A stretch of 64,000 nt of DNA from Calothrix brevissima NIES-22 (GTDB lineage: Bacteria > Cyanobacteriota > Cyanobacteriia > Cyanobacteriales > Nostocaceae), in assembly GCF_002367995.1 (NCBI RefSeq), contig NZ_AP018207.1, positions 8,223,366 to 8,287,365 of the forward strand. Reading direction: 5' to 3'. This document shows positions 55,901 through 64,000 of the stretch, in pieces. The translations under genes and the position numbers were made by a program. Within the stretch, counting starts at the first letter, position 1. Each line of letters opens with the position of its first letter. The notes under the pieces were generated by a model that was not told where the DNA came from, ran no database searches, and saw only the letters and a list, made by a program, of their open reading frames with translations.

Positions 55901-58900
55901 CAGAGGGAATGGTTGTAGACCAAGAAACAGGTTTCCTCTACATTGGACAAGAAGATGTGGGTATTTGGAAATTCTCAGCTGAACCCAATGGTGGTACAAC
56001 CGGTAAGTTAATTGATAAAGTTAAAGGTTTAGGTGGTAGTCACCTCACCGATGATGTGGAAGGCTTAACTATTTACTACGGTAAAAATGGTACAGGCTAT
56101 TTATTAGCATCTAGCCAAGGTGATAGTACTTTCGTTGCTTATACTCGTGAAGGAAACAACGATTATTTGGGTAACTTTGCGGTAGGTAGCAATGGCGGAA
56201 TTGATAGCGTCCAAGAATCTGATGGTGCGGATGTAATTAACGTACCTCTAGGTTCTAACTTTCCCTATGGTTTATTTGTGACTCAGGACGGTTCTAATGA
56301 ACCTGCAAAAATTGCTGATGGTGAAAATATCAATTCTAATTTCAAATTAGTACCTTGGGAAAATATCGCTAACGCTTTCCCCACACCTTTAAATATTGAC
56401 ACCACTAGTTACAATCCCCGCAATCCTGTTGCACAACCTAAACTCACTATATATGACTTTAAAAACCTACCAAAATTAGGCACAACTTCCAAAGGTGAAG
56501 ATATTTTCTTGGGTGGTTTTTCGGGGTTGTATTTCCAAGGAATCGCACCTAATGGTAATCTGCGATTTGTTACCAATACAGATAGAGGCCCCAATGGCGA
56601 ACCTGTGGGTGCAAATCGACCATTTTATTTACCAAACTTCCAACCAGAAATTGTCAATTTTGAACTCAACCGCACCACAGGCGAAATTACAATTACCAAA
56701 CGCACCGGGTTATTCCGTCAAGATGGTAAAACTCCATTAACCGGATTACCAAATTTACAAGCTGGGGCGAATGGTACAGCTTACACCGATGAAATTGGCG
56801 TTGATTTAGATAATAAACCTCTACCTAACGATCCTTTGGGTGCAGATTTAGAAGGAATTGTAGTGGCGGAAAATGGTGATTATTGGATGGTGGATGAGTA
56901 CCGTCCTGCAATTTACCATTTTGATAGTAAGGGTAAATTAATTGATAGATTTATCCCTAAAGGTACTGCAACTGCACCTAATCCCGATGAAAGTGCGGGT
57001 ACTTTTGGAACTGAAATATTACCAGAAGTTTACGCCCAACGTCGCAACAATCGCGGATTTGAAGCTGTGGCTTTAGAAGGTTCTAAACTCTACGCCTTTA
57101 TTCAAAGCCCAATTGATAACCCTGATGTCGCCAATGACGGAACTTCTAAAGCCTCTCGCAACCTGAGAATTTTAGAATTTGATATCATCAGCAAACAGGT
57201 AACAGGCGAATATTTATATCTTCTCGAAGGTTTACCAGCTACAGATAAAATTGGCGATGCAGTTTCTCTGGGTAACGGTAAATTTGCAGTTGTCGAACGC
57301 GATGATAATGGAACATCGGCGGGGAATAAATTAATTTTCCAAATTGATTTAACAGGCGCGACAAATATCAATAATCCTGCTAACTACAGCTTACCAAGTG
57401 GTAAGACCATTGAACAACTAACTGCGGCAGAATTAACTACAGCAAAAATTACCCCTGTCAGCAAAACCTTAATAGCTAATGCTGCACAGTTGGGTTACAC
57501 CGGGGTAGAAAAATTAGAGGGTTTAGCATTAGTCGCACCTAACACTTTGGCGTTAATTAATGATAACGATTTCAACGTTACCGGGAAAACTCTGGCAGAA
57601 AGATTGGGAATTTTAGAATTACCAAATAACATCGCAGTTACTAAACCCAAAACATCCCTAAACATCCTCTTAGTCAATGATGATGGTTATCAAGCTAAGG
57701 GTATCAACGTTCTGTACAATAAATTAGTTGCAGCTGGTCATAAAGTCACATTAATTGCACCAAAGCAACAACAAAGCGGTCAAGGTACAGCCCTCGATAC
57801 TGATAAATTTGGTAGACCTTTGGAGGTTGTCAATTATGAACCAAATAAATGGTATGTCGATGGTAAACCTGTTGTTACTACCTGGGCAGGAATCGATTAT
57901 ATCTTAAAAGATAATCCCCCAGATTTAGTGATTTCAGGAATTAATGAAGGGGAAAACCTGAGTTTAGAAGGGATTATTTCTGGTACTCTGAGTGCGGCGG
58001 TATCTGCATTAAATCGTGGTGTTCCTGCGATCGCAGTCAGTGCGGGTGTTAAACTAGCAGAACGTAGTGCAGGCTATCCCAGTACTGATAAAGCCTACGA
58101 TGTTGGCGCTAATTACGTTGTCGATTTAATTGCCCAATTACAAGCAAAACAAGGCAATAATCCAGCTATCTTACCAAAAGGCATCGGTTTAAACGTCAAT
58201 ATTCCCGCAACTGACAAAATTAAAGGTATAGCCTTTACAGAGTTTGATAGTGCAGGTAGTTTTGATTTCAAATTTGGAGAATTACCATCTAACTTTGGCA
58301 CAGGTCAAGGCATACTTTATACCCAAAATTCTTTACCTAACGGAACTAAGCCAAAACCATTCTCAGAAGGCGAACAATTTTTAGCAGGTAAGGTGACAGT
58401 CACTCCTTTTGATGGCGATTGGGGTACAACTCCAGATAAACGCCAAGCACTGAGTTCTCTTGTTAACTTGAAAGTCCCTGGTTTAACGGATGCAATTAAA
58501 CCTGCTAGCAAGGCGTTAAATATTTTGCTGGTAAATGATGATGGTTATCAAGCCAAAGGTATTGATGTCATCTATAAAGCCTTAACTGCTGCTGGTCATA
58601 ATGTTATCTTAGTCGCACCCAAAGACCAACAAAGCGGGAAAGGTACTTCCATCAACACCAACAAAATCTTCCAGAATACCGAAGTTACAGAATTTGATAC
58701 CAGCAAAAACAAATGGTATGTCGATGGTACTCCGGTTGTTACTACCTGGGCGGGATTAGATTACATTTTCCCCAACAAAGAGAAGATTGCTAAACCCGAT
58801 TTGGTAATATCTGGGATTAACGAAGGTGAAAACATCGGTTTAGATGCCATTTCTTCTGGTACAATCAGTGCTGCGGTGACTGCATTACAAAATGGTATTC

Positions 58901-61770
58901 CCGCGATCGCAGTTAGCGCCGGAATAGATTTAGCTGGGTTACAAAAAGGTGACAAATCCAGCACCGAAAAAGCTTATGAAATCGGTGCGAGGTTAGTTGT
59001 TGAAGCAATTAACCAACTCCAAACCACTCAAGGTAGTAACGCAGATTTACTTCCCAAAGGCGTGGGTTTAAATATCAATATCCCCGCTTATAACCCCGAT
59101 ATCCCCAAATTCAGTACAATTACTGGGGTAGCAGTTACCAAATTTGACCAAGCTAGCAGCCTGGGTTTAAAGGTTGGTGAAATTCAGCCCGGAGTTCCTG
59201 GCTTAACTTTAGGCGCTTCCAGCAATACAGGCACAGGGGATTTGTCATCGGAAGGGGGTAGATTCTTAGAGCGAAATATTACAATTACCCCCATCGATGG
59301 TAATTGGAGTGCAACCCCAACCAGCCGTGAACAAGTCGCCAACGCTGCTACACCCATCTCGGTGAATGGAATCGCTAGCGGTGACACTACCCAAAATTCT
59401 ACAGTTCTCTGGGCGCGGAGTATCTTCCCAGGGAAAGTAAAATTTGAATATAGCACTGATGCCAACTTTAGCGCGATCGCCGGCACAAAAACCGTCAATG
59501 TTACCAATATCAACCAGCCAGTGAAAGTTAATGTTGGTGGTTTGCAAGCGGGAACACAGTATTATTACAGAGTCACCGATGCAGCAGGCGCAACCGCCAC
59601 AGGTAAATTTAGTACGGCTGCAAGTCTGGGGACAAAAGCAGGGTTAAAATTCGGTGTCTCTGGCGACTGGCGCGGCGAATTAGCACCCTATCCAGCTATT
59701 AGCAATGCAGATGAGGCGAATCTGAAATTCTTCTTTGAATTTGGCGATACCATCTATGCAGACTATCCTTCACCGGGATTGAGAAACCCAGACGGGACAG
59801 AAAAAGCCCAAGCTACAACCCTAGAAGATTATCGCGCCAAACAAGCAGAAGTCTACAGCGATCGCTATGGTAAAAATACTTGGCAAGATTTACGGGCTTC
59901 CACCTCTATCTTGGCAACCATTGACGACCATGAGGTAGTCAACGACTTCCCAGGCGGTAAGAATTTAGCAACCGCCTCCGCCGCCGACCAAGCCTTATTC
60001 GGTGCGACTTCCGGCTTAGTCAACGACTCGCCCCTCTACGAAAACGGTCTGCAAGCCTTCCAAGAATATAACCCCATCCGCGATCGCTTCTACGGTCAAA
60101 CAGGTGATGCCCGCACTGATGGAGAACGCAAACTTTACCGTTATAATACATACGGCAGTGATGCTGCCACCTTCGTTCTCGATGCCCGTTCTTTCCGAGA
60201 TCCAGAATTATCAGGTGTTACTAACCCCAACGATCCGGCGCAAGTTGCTGATTTTCTGAGTAAATCCTTGAAGAGCGATCGCACTTTATTAGGAAACCAA
60301 CAACTAAAAGACCTCAAACACGACCTCAAACAAGCCCAGAAAAATGGCATCACCTGGAAGTTTATCATGGTGCCAGAGCCAATTCAGAATTTAGGGGTGC
60401 TGGCAGCAAGCGATCGCTTTGAGGGTTACGCCGCCGAACGCACGGAAATTCTTAAATTCATCAACGATAACAACATCAGTAATGTTGTCTTTGTCACGGC
60501 TGATATTCATGGTACAGTCGTCAATAACCTCACCTATCAATTAGCCCCAGGTCAACCACAAATTGCTACCAGTGCCTTTGAAATCAGCACCGGTTCCGTA
60601 GCCTTTGATGCGCCATTAGGTCCCACAGTAGGAGACTTTCTTACCCCTGCTCAAAAAGCCTTATACGATTCGTTGCCTGTAGCAAATGATGCCGATAGTT
60701 TAGTCAACGACAAAGACGATTTCATCAAGCAGGCGATCAACGCTGGTTTAACTCCTCTGGGTTATGACCCTGTAGGCTTAAATAACAATCTCCTCCAAGC
60801 CAACGGCTTAATTAACGCCAAACTTTTACAAGGAGATTACATCGCCACTCAAACTTACGGCTGGACTGAGTTTAATATTGACCCCCAAACTCAAAAGCTA
60901 ACTGTTACCACCTATGGTATAGAACCATACACCCGTGAGGAATTAGTCGCTAACCCCAGTGCAGTTACTAGCCGTCAACCGCAAATTGTCAGCCAGTTTG
61001 AAGTAGATCCTGCCAAAAAATCAGATATTCAAGGTTCTATCTACAATCTCCAGCCTGGTCAAACTATATCCACAAGTAACGGTGCGGATACTATCGAGGG
61101 TAGCCAAGACAATAACATTAAAACCGGTAACGGTGATGACACAGTATTTGCTGGTAGCGACTCTTTAGTCTCAACAGGTAATGGAAGCGATCGCATCTTT
61201 GTGGGTGTGAATAGCCCTGCTAAAAATACTACTGTTAATGGTGGTGCAGGTGACGATGAAATCACCGTAGTCGAAGCTAGTGGTAGCAATCGTCTATCTG
61301 GGGGTGCTGGTTCTGATACCCTGAAAGTCATTGAAGGTTCTAATCAATACCTGTATGGTGGTTCCGATAATGACACTCTGATCAGTGAAGCGAACAATAA
61401 CCGACTTTATGGTGGTTCCGGCGATGACACACTCTTCGCCAACACCAATGACATCCTCATTGGTAGTGATGGTGATGATGTGTTATTTGCTGGTTCTGGA
61501 GGTGGTAACCGCCTGACTGGTGGTGCTGGTGCTGACAAATTCTGGCTAGCAAATGCTACTCTCTCCAGCAGTAATAATACTGTCACCGACTTTACCCCAG
61601 GAATTGACGTAATTGGACTTGGCGGTATTGGAGTAACTAAATTTAGTGACCTCACCTTATTGCAACAAGGCAGTGCTACCCTAGTGAAACTAGGAAATTC
61701 AGAATTAGCTTCACTGTTAGGAATTACTGCAAATACCCTCACTGCCAATGATTTTACCTTCATAGCTTGA
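52984..61770 (+). CDS. Giant RTX multi-domain phosphohydrolase (2928 aa)
   Basis: Domains in order, with rough residues: endonuclease/exonuclease/phosphatase fold (1-385; [30 protein letters not shown]); phytase/esterase-like propeller (400-740; [12 protein letters not shown]); 3-phytase-like propeller (770-1170; [10 protein letters not shown]); second phytase/esterase-like propeller (1180-1555; [17 protein letters not shown]); two tandem SurE nucleotidase domains (1559-1830, 1846-2108; each [16 protein letters not shown] and [13 protein letters not shown]); PhoD alkaline phosphatase with its N-terminal beta domain (2123-2668; [18 protein letters not shown]); RTX calcium-binding repeats (2700-2860; [10 protein letters not shown]). 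There is no N-terminal signal; the RTX tail implies type I secretion. It should release phosphate from nucleic acids, phytate, nucleotides and diesters outside the cell. A Pho-box-like array precedes it. Confidence 0.88.
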   Translation: MTSSNIIRFSQFNASLNRNTDGQLITDLSTPNNTQAKAVAEIIQRNNPDILLVNEFDYVQGNPQQAVQLFQQNYLAVSQNGANTVNYPYFYIAPSNTGIASGFDLNNDGKVVTTPGASGYGDDALGFGNFPGQFGMLLLSKYPIDTANIRTFQNFLWKDMPDSLLSTISIPNSNTSWYSSEEQNALRLSSKSHWDVPIKINGETIHVLVSHPTPPTFDGSEDRNGKRNHDEIRFWADYITPGKGDYIYDDGGKKGGIAAGSSFVIMGDQNADPVDGDSYDNAIRQLLQNPGINTNVIPSSLGAAQQATLQGGANLNQKGNASFDTADFADTAPGNLRTDYVLPSADLTVSNSAVFWPVNTDPNFPLVGAFPFPSSDHRLVYADVEVGATTPGKTIPEVEFLGETTFPTGFIPSGEAGTVNGASAVLGGLSGVAYDAAKNQFYAISDDRSQFAPARFYTFTTDPAKISTTGATFTNVTPLKDANGNFFPINSLDPEGIALTNNGTVFISSEGEVNPGAGRVTNPFIKEFSLATGQEVRSLPVPKKFLPVVQDTNANGVVDAGDTQTAGVYNNLAFESLTITPDQKTLFTATENALFQDGSRVTTTTGSRSRILQYNLVTGQPEKEYLYITDASVTPNPTTAFSDNGLVDLLAIDNRGTLLAVERSFAQGVGNTIKIYEITLQGATDISSIDSLKDLSETQLAAIQPAQKRLVLNLNDLDLPNGTDNIEGIAFGAKLADGRQSIVLVSDNNFNPAQFTQILTLDADLVPTAAPRVETRPDLFDDDTLPTDQRADADDPAIYINANNAADSLVLTSVKNAGLRVYDLSGNLLQEVNPGGIRYNNIDLQYGFELGGEKIDIAVASDRGNDKLAIFKINPNPTTPGKYLENITDSSIGTIFQAPPFLAPYSSSSRSSYGLALYRSPITNDYYVFTSRRQTGDIAQFKLIDKGNGKIGAERVREFTIPSPSDSERSAQTEGMVVDQETGFLYIGQEDVGIWKFSAEPNGGTTGKLIDKVKGLGGSHLTDDVEGLTIYYGKNGTGYLLASSQGDSTFVAYTREGNNDYLGNFAVGSNGGIDSVQESDGADVINVPLGSNFPYGLFVTQDGSNEPAKIADGENINSNFKLVPWENIANAFPTPLNIDTTSYNPRNPVAQPKLTIYDFKNLPKLGTTSKGEDIFLGGFSGLYFQGIAPNGNLRFVTNTDRGPNGEPVGANRPFYLPNFQPEIVNFELNRTTGEITITKRTGLFRQDGKTPLTGLPNLQAGANGTAYTDEIGVDLDNKPLPNDPLGADLEGIVVAENGDYWMVDEYRPAIYHFDSKGKLIDRFIPKGTATAPNPDESAGTFGTEILPEVYAQRRNNRGFEAVALEGSKLYAFIQSPIDNPDVANDGTSKASRNLRILEFDIISKQVTGEYLYLLEGLPATDKIGDAVSLGNGKFAVVERDDNGTSAGNKLIFQIDLTGATNINNPANYSLPSGKTIEQLTAAELTTAKITPVSKTLIANAAQLGYTGVEKLEGLALVAPNTLALINDNDFNVTGKTLAERLGILELPNNIAVTKPKTSLNILLVNDDGYQAKGINVLYNKLVAAGHKVTLIAPKQQQSGQGTALDTDKFGRPLEVVNYEPNKWYVDGKPVVTTWAGIDYILKDNPPDLVISGINEGENLSLEGIISGTLSAAVSALNRGVPAIAVSAGVKLAERSAGYPSTDKAYDVGANYVVDLIAQLQAKQGNNPAILPKGIGLNVNIPATDKIKGIAFTEFDSAGSFDFKFGELPSNFGTGQGILYTQNSLPNGTKPKPFSEGEQFLAGKVTVTPFDGDWGTTPDKRQALSSLVNLKVPGLTDAIKPASKALNILLVNDDGYQAKGIDVIYKALTAAGHNVILVAPKDQQSGKGTSINTNKIFQNTEVTEFDTSKNKWYVDGTPVVTTWAGLDYIFPNKEKIAKPDLVISGINEGENIGLDAISSGTISAAVTALQNGIPAIAVSAGIDLAGLQKGDKSSTEKAYEIGARLVVEAINQLQTTQGSNADLLPKGVGLNINIPAYNPDIPKFSTITGVAVTKFDQASSLGLKVGEIQPGVPGLTLGASSNTGTGDLSSEGGRFLERNITITPIDGNWSATPTSREQVANAATPISVNGIASGDTTQNSTVLWARSIFPGKVKFEYSTDANFSAIAGTKTVNVTNINQPVKVNVGGLQAGTQYYYRVTDAAGATATGKFSTAASLGTKAGLKFGVSGDWRGELAPYPAISNADEANLKFFFEFGDTIYADYPSPGLRNPDGTEKAQATTLEDYRAKQAEVYSDRYGKNTWQDLRASTSILATIDDHEVVNDFPGGKNLATASAADQALFGATSGLVNDSPLYENGLQAFQEYNPIRDRFYGQTGDARTDGERKLYRYNTYGSDAATFVLDARSFRDPELSGVTNPNDPAQVADFLSKSLKSDRTLLGNQQLKDLKHDLKQAQKNGITWKFIMVPEPIQNLGVLAASDRFEGYAAERTEILKFINDNNISNVVFVTADIHGTVVNNLTYQLAPGQPQIATSAFEISTGSVAFDAPLGPTVGDFLTPAQKALYDSLPVANDADSLVNDKDDFIKQAINAGLTPLGYDPVGLNNNLLQANGLINAKLLQGDYIATQTYGWTEFNIDPQTQKLTVTTYGIEPYTREELVANPSAVTSRQPQIVSQFEVDPAKKSDIQGSIYNLQPGQTISTSNGADTIEGSQDNNIKTGNGDDTVFAGSDSLVSTGNGSDRIFVGVNSPAKNTTVNGGAGDDEITVVEASGSNRLSGGAGSDTLKVIEGSNQYLYGGSDNDTLISEANNNRLYGGSGDDTLFANTNDILIGSDGDDVLFAGSGGGNRLTGGAGADKFWLANATLSSSNNTVTDFTPGIDVIGLGGIGVTKFSDLTLLQQGSATLVKLGNSELASLLGITANTLTANDFTFIA

Positions 61771-61806
61771 AGATAATTAGCGTTCCATACAACTCACATC
61801 AACTTT

Positions 61807-61848
61807 AAAAGCTTGTAGTCAAGACTTTAGTCTTGACTACAAGCTTTT
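61807..61848. terminator. Perfect 19-bp hairpin after the giant phosphatase gene
   Basis: AAAAGCTTGTAGTCAAGAC, a TTTA loop and its complement ending in CTTTT start 37 bp after the stop codon. The run of T at the 3' end fits a rho-independent terminator. Confidence 0.75.
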
Positions 61849-62168
61849 ACTAATTACTACATCTGTCAATAGCTTTTAATTGTTAAACTAATACCAATTC
61901 AAAAAATCTTTGCGACAGATAGAGCATCCAAAATAAAATCATAGCCAGTCAGAGAAGCAGCAATATCTGGGGTCAGTTGGGCAAGAAGTTGAGCAACTTG
62001 AGCGCATAAATTCTCTAGGATTTTGAGTAAGTCAGGATTGTCATAATGCGTACTTTACCGCATTTGGCATCACTTCCTTAGACTTTAAGGGCTTTATGGG
62101 CGATCGCTCTAAAAAAATTGTCCCAGCACCGCCTAATTGTGCGTTGAATCTTTGCCTTTAGCCGAAAC

Positions 62169-62273
62169 TACAGCGAATTGCAAGTTGGTGAAGTACAGAT
62201 AATCGTTGATTGTAGGGGCATTGGCACTGCTATGCCCCAAAGCGCGTACCTCATTTACCTGAAATATGCTGTA
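62169..62273 (-). mobile_element. MITE (copy B), TACAG-type terminal repeats
   Basis: The reverse complement of this 105-bp stretch matches copy A at 34331-34436 over its whole length, including ATTTCAGGTAAATGAGGTAC and the ends. The remaining gap from 61849 to 62168 shows no intact gene; a short frame at 61908-62040 (minus strand) lacks a start codon. Confidence 0.6.
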
Positions 62274-62288
62274 TATTGATCTGACTAA

Positions 62289-63053
62289 TCAAAATTTCGG
62301 TTCCACTCTCAGATAAAATTGTGTACCCACAAACTTAATATCTCTCTTGGTCGGATCTAAGTTGTTTACTACCTCAGTTCTACCTACAGTAATCAAACCA
62401 AGCGAGAAAATTTCTCTTGTTGCTGCTTCAATTTGTTTCGTTGTTGCACCCGTTTGACTTAAATCGATTGACGAAACTTGAGAAATGTTAGGCTTATTCA
62501 AAACCAGTTGATTTGTGGAGAAGCAAGGGGTAGTGATGCAGACAATGCCATTATTTTTGAGTCCCACAAAAGTACCTTTTGGTGGCGCAGCTGTAGCAGC
62601 GATGAAGGCTTCTTTAACTCTCAAATTCCCAAACTCACCGAATCCAGGAAATTCCACTGGAACGATGCTACCTCGAAGAATCACACGGCTACCATCATCA
62701 CTTTGGATTTTTGCCAGTTCGGAAGATCCTACTTTTAGGGAACTCCAATCAATTGCAGACACATAGCATTCCTCACGAAAAACACCATCGACGCAAGGAG
62801 TAGCTTTCAAGTTGACCTGCTTAATGAAATATCCCCCACATATAGGAGAAGCACATTTGCGAAAATCTCTTCGCACAGTGTAATATCCCCACTGTGGAAA
62901 CTCTTGGTTTTTGACAGTGGCTGCTTCAGAATCTGTAGTATTTGGTGCAGCAATGTTTTGAGCAGATACTTTGGAGAAAAATCCGTAGCTAACAATTAAA
63001 GCACTGAATACGAGAATAAATAGGTATTTGTAGTCAAGCAGTCTTTTGTTCAT
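62289..63053 (-). CDS. Exported DUF6748-like protein (254 aa)
   Basis: The ATG at 63053 (MNKRLLDYKYLFILVFSALIV) starts a signal peptide and is preferred over the TTG at 63152. The core YYTVRRDFRKCASPICGGYFIKQVN, followed by TPCVDGVFREECYVSAIDWSSL, has the paired-cysteine pattern I associate with DUF6748, a family of exported proteins of unknown function. Further Cys pairs (GIVCITTPCFS) suggest disulfide bonding outside the cytoplasm. No neighbour explains its role. Confidence 0.65.
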   Translation of the reverse strand: MNKRLLDYKYLFILVFSALIVSYGFFSKVSAQNIAAPNTTDSEAATVKNQEFPQWGYYTVRRDFRKCASPICGGYFIKQVNLKATPCVDGVFREECYVSAIDWSSLKVGSSELAKIQSDDGSRVILRGSIVPVEFPGFGEFGNLRVKEAFIAATAAPPKGTFVGLKNNGIVCITTPCFSTNQLVLNKPNISQVSSIDLSQTGATTKQIEAATREIFSLGLITVGRTEVVNNLDPTKRDIKFVGTQFYLRVEPKF

Positions 63054-63619
63054 GGTAGGTTTAATTTTTTTTGAGAGTTCAATACCTTTGTTAAGAGCAG
63101 ATTTGACAGAATTTTTGGCAAAATTATCAGATAGTAAGCTCTTAGTTGACAAGGTAAGTTAAAATGCCATAACTTTTACAATACTGGCAATAGGTTAAAA
63201 AAAACTTGCGGGAAACCTTAAAGGAATTTTAAGGACTAAGCCAGGAAGTCACCCCCCTGACTCATTCGCTAATCCCCAGAATACAAGCTATCAGAAAAGT
63301 TAAATTAATTTTTTCTAAGTGCTTGATGAGGTAGATTCTTCTGGCGATTTTACTATTCTTCTACCCCAAGGTTTCAGCACGGAAATGCCGATGATGGCAA
63401 GTACACATGATGAAACCCAGTGCCATCAACTCAAAAGTCATGAAATGAAAGGACAGATGTTTGATAATGAGTACGATGAGCGCGATTGCCGTAATGGATG
63501 GGATGAAAACTCGTAGCGAAGCAGGTAAATATACACTGGAGCATTTTATATTTAATTGCACCTAGCTACTTAATTAAACTATCTTAATTTTGGCTAAACT
63601 AAGCGTTTTTTTCTGACTT
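63054..63619. other. Intergenic region without a convincing gene
   Basis: Only short overlapping frames of about 60 codons lie on both strands around 63319-63561. Neither has a ribosome-binding site or family resemblance. Confidence 0.4.
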
Positions 63620-63760
63620 GTGAGAAATCCGGGTAAGCATCTGAAGCGACATGAAAGAAATCTAGCGAGAAAGCAGAAAAAACGTACAGAAGCTTGCGGA
63701 TTGGGTTTGGGGAACGTAACCCAGCTTTTAGAAGTAAGTGTAGTTTTCATAGCTAAAATG
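63620..63760 (+). pseudogene. Internally deleted tnpB remnant
   Basis: NPGKHLKRHERNLARKQKKR is the conserved basic helix after the first RuvC motif of TnpB. It is joined at once to ACGLGLGNVTQLLEV, which resembles the C-terminal tail found in some cyanobacterial TnpBs. The catalytic centre between them is deleted. Confidence 0.5.
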
Positions 63761-63826
63761 TCTCTACAATTTGAGTTCAATGATGTAATCAAATTAACTT
63801 TGTCCTTCTTCTTGTAACACGGTCAT

Positions 63827-64000
63827 TTAAGATAGGATAAGTTGATTTAAATCGGCTGGAGTAACATGAGAGTTGACAACTTGACCATCACGAAACCAAA
63901 CAATACGTTTTGTTTGACGAGCGACATCTGACTCATGGGTAACCATAACTACCGTAATACCACTGCTATTAAGTTCACTAAAGATATTTAATACTTCTTG
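63827..64000 (-). CDS. ABC transporter ATPase (MacB/LolD/DevA type), C-terminal end only
   Basis: The frame enters from the right edge and ends at TAA (63827-63829), leaving 57 residues. ITVVMVTHESDVARQTKRIVWFRDGQVV contains the switch His (H-loop) and the D/G-rich strand of the ABC ATPases that work with FtsX-like permeases. In cyanobacteria these include DevA of heterocyst glycolipid export. Assignment to a subfamily needs the missing N-terminal part. Confidence 0.75.
   Translation of the reverse strand, partial: QEVLNIFSELNSSGITVVMVTHESDVARQTKRIVWFRDGQVVNSHVTPADLNQLILS

Noticed and set aside
61908-62040. Minus-strand frame reading NPDLLKILENLCAQVAQLL
   Set aside because: Looks protein-like but is about 50 codons, has no start codon and matches no family I know; at most a gene remnant.
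63361-63561. 66-aa minus-strand frame with a hydrophobic stretch
   Set aside because: One membrane-like segment, but no ribosome-binding site and no recognisable family; too weak to call.

Overview
The window is chromosomal DNA of a filamentous, probably heterocyst-forming cyanobacterium (Nostocales type). Signs of this are many HIP1 octamers (GCGATCGC) from about 15.9 kb onward, dense short tandem repeats (GTTGACG, CAGTCAACAGT, CAGTCACCAGTCAT and AATTTTG families), TPR-CHAT and caspase proteins, DUF1822, an OprB-type porin remnant, and IS200/IS605-type tnpB. I saw no tRNA, rRNA or CRISPR array.

1-9.07 kb (minus strand): a four-gene, A+T-rich operon without HIP1 sites. In transcription order it encodes a 426-aa protein, a 1169-aa GTPase-like P-loop protein, a 583-aa protein with no recognised domain, and a protein with two P-loop modules whose second module is ClpB-like AAA+; this last gene runs off the left edge. 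It looks like an uncharacterised multi-NTPase machine.

9.4-34.3 kb: a protease/CHAT region. An operon of TPR-CHAT, a second CHAT protein and a damaged caspase is followed by a subtilisin-like protease. Then comes a plus-strand cluster of a sigma-70-like protein, a DUF1822 protein, a CHAT-CHASE2 membrane protein and a small exported protein. After it come a higBA-type toxin-antitoxin pair, a large TPR-CHAT protein and an intact caspase. Six transcription units here carry the same two-part promoter-like motif, CTGCATACCCC, then 9-10 nt, then GAGANNTAAG, always pointing into the gene. One lies in front of the sigma-like gene itself. I read this as a candidate undescribed regulon in which a divergent sigma factor controls CHAT, caspase and subtilase proteins.

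34.3-47.7 kb: a rearrangement scar (porin remnant joined to a 5'-truncated phnC), then a phosphonate uptake and C-P lyase cluster: phnD, phnE, phnF (divergent), phnG, phnH, a GNAT gene, phnI, phnM, a PhnZ-like HD oxygenase, phnJ, phnK, phnL and a second phnM. Short tandem repeats fill nearly every gap and have entered the reading frame of phnI; phnJ has a repeat-like N-terminal extension.

47.7-61.8 kb: an exported DUF2252 protein, an intact tnpB element, an exported metallophosphatase with a Pho-box-like array, and a 2928-aa RTX protein that appears to join an EEP-fold nuclease/phosphatase, three phytase/esterase-like propellers, two SurE domains and a PhoD phosphatase. Together with the C-P lyase genes this makes the right half a phosphorus-scavenging region.

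61.8-64 kb: a strong hairpin, a small MITE, an exported DUF6748-like protein, a tnpB remnant, and the C-terminus of an ABC transporter ATPase at the right edge.
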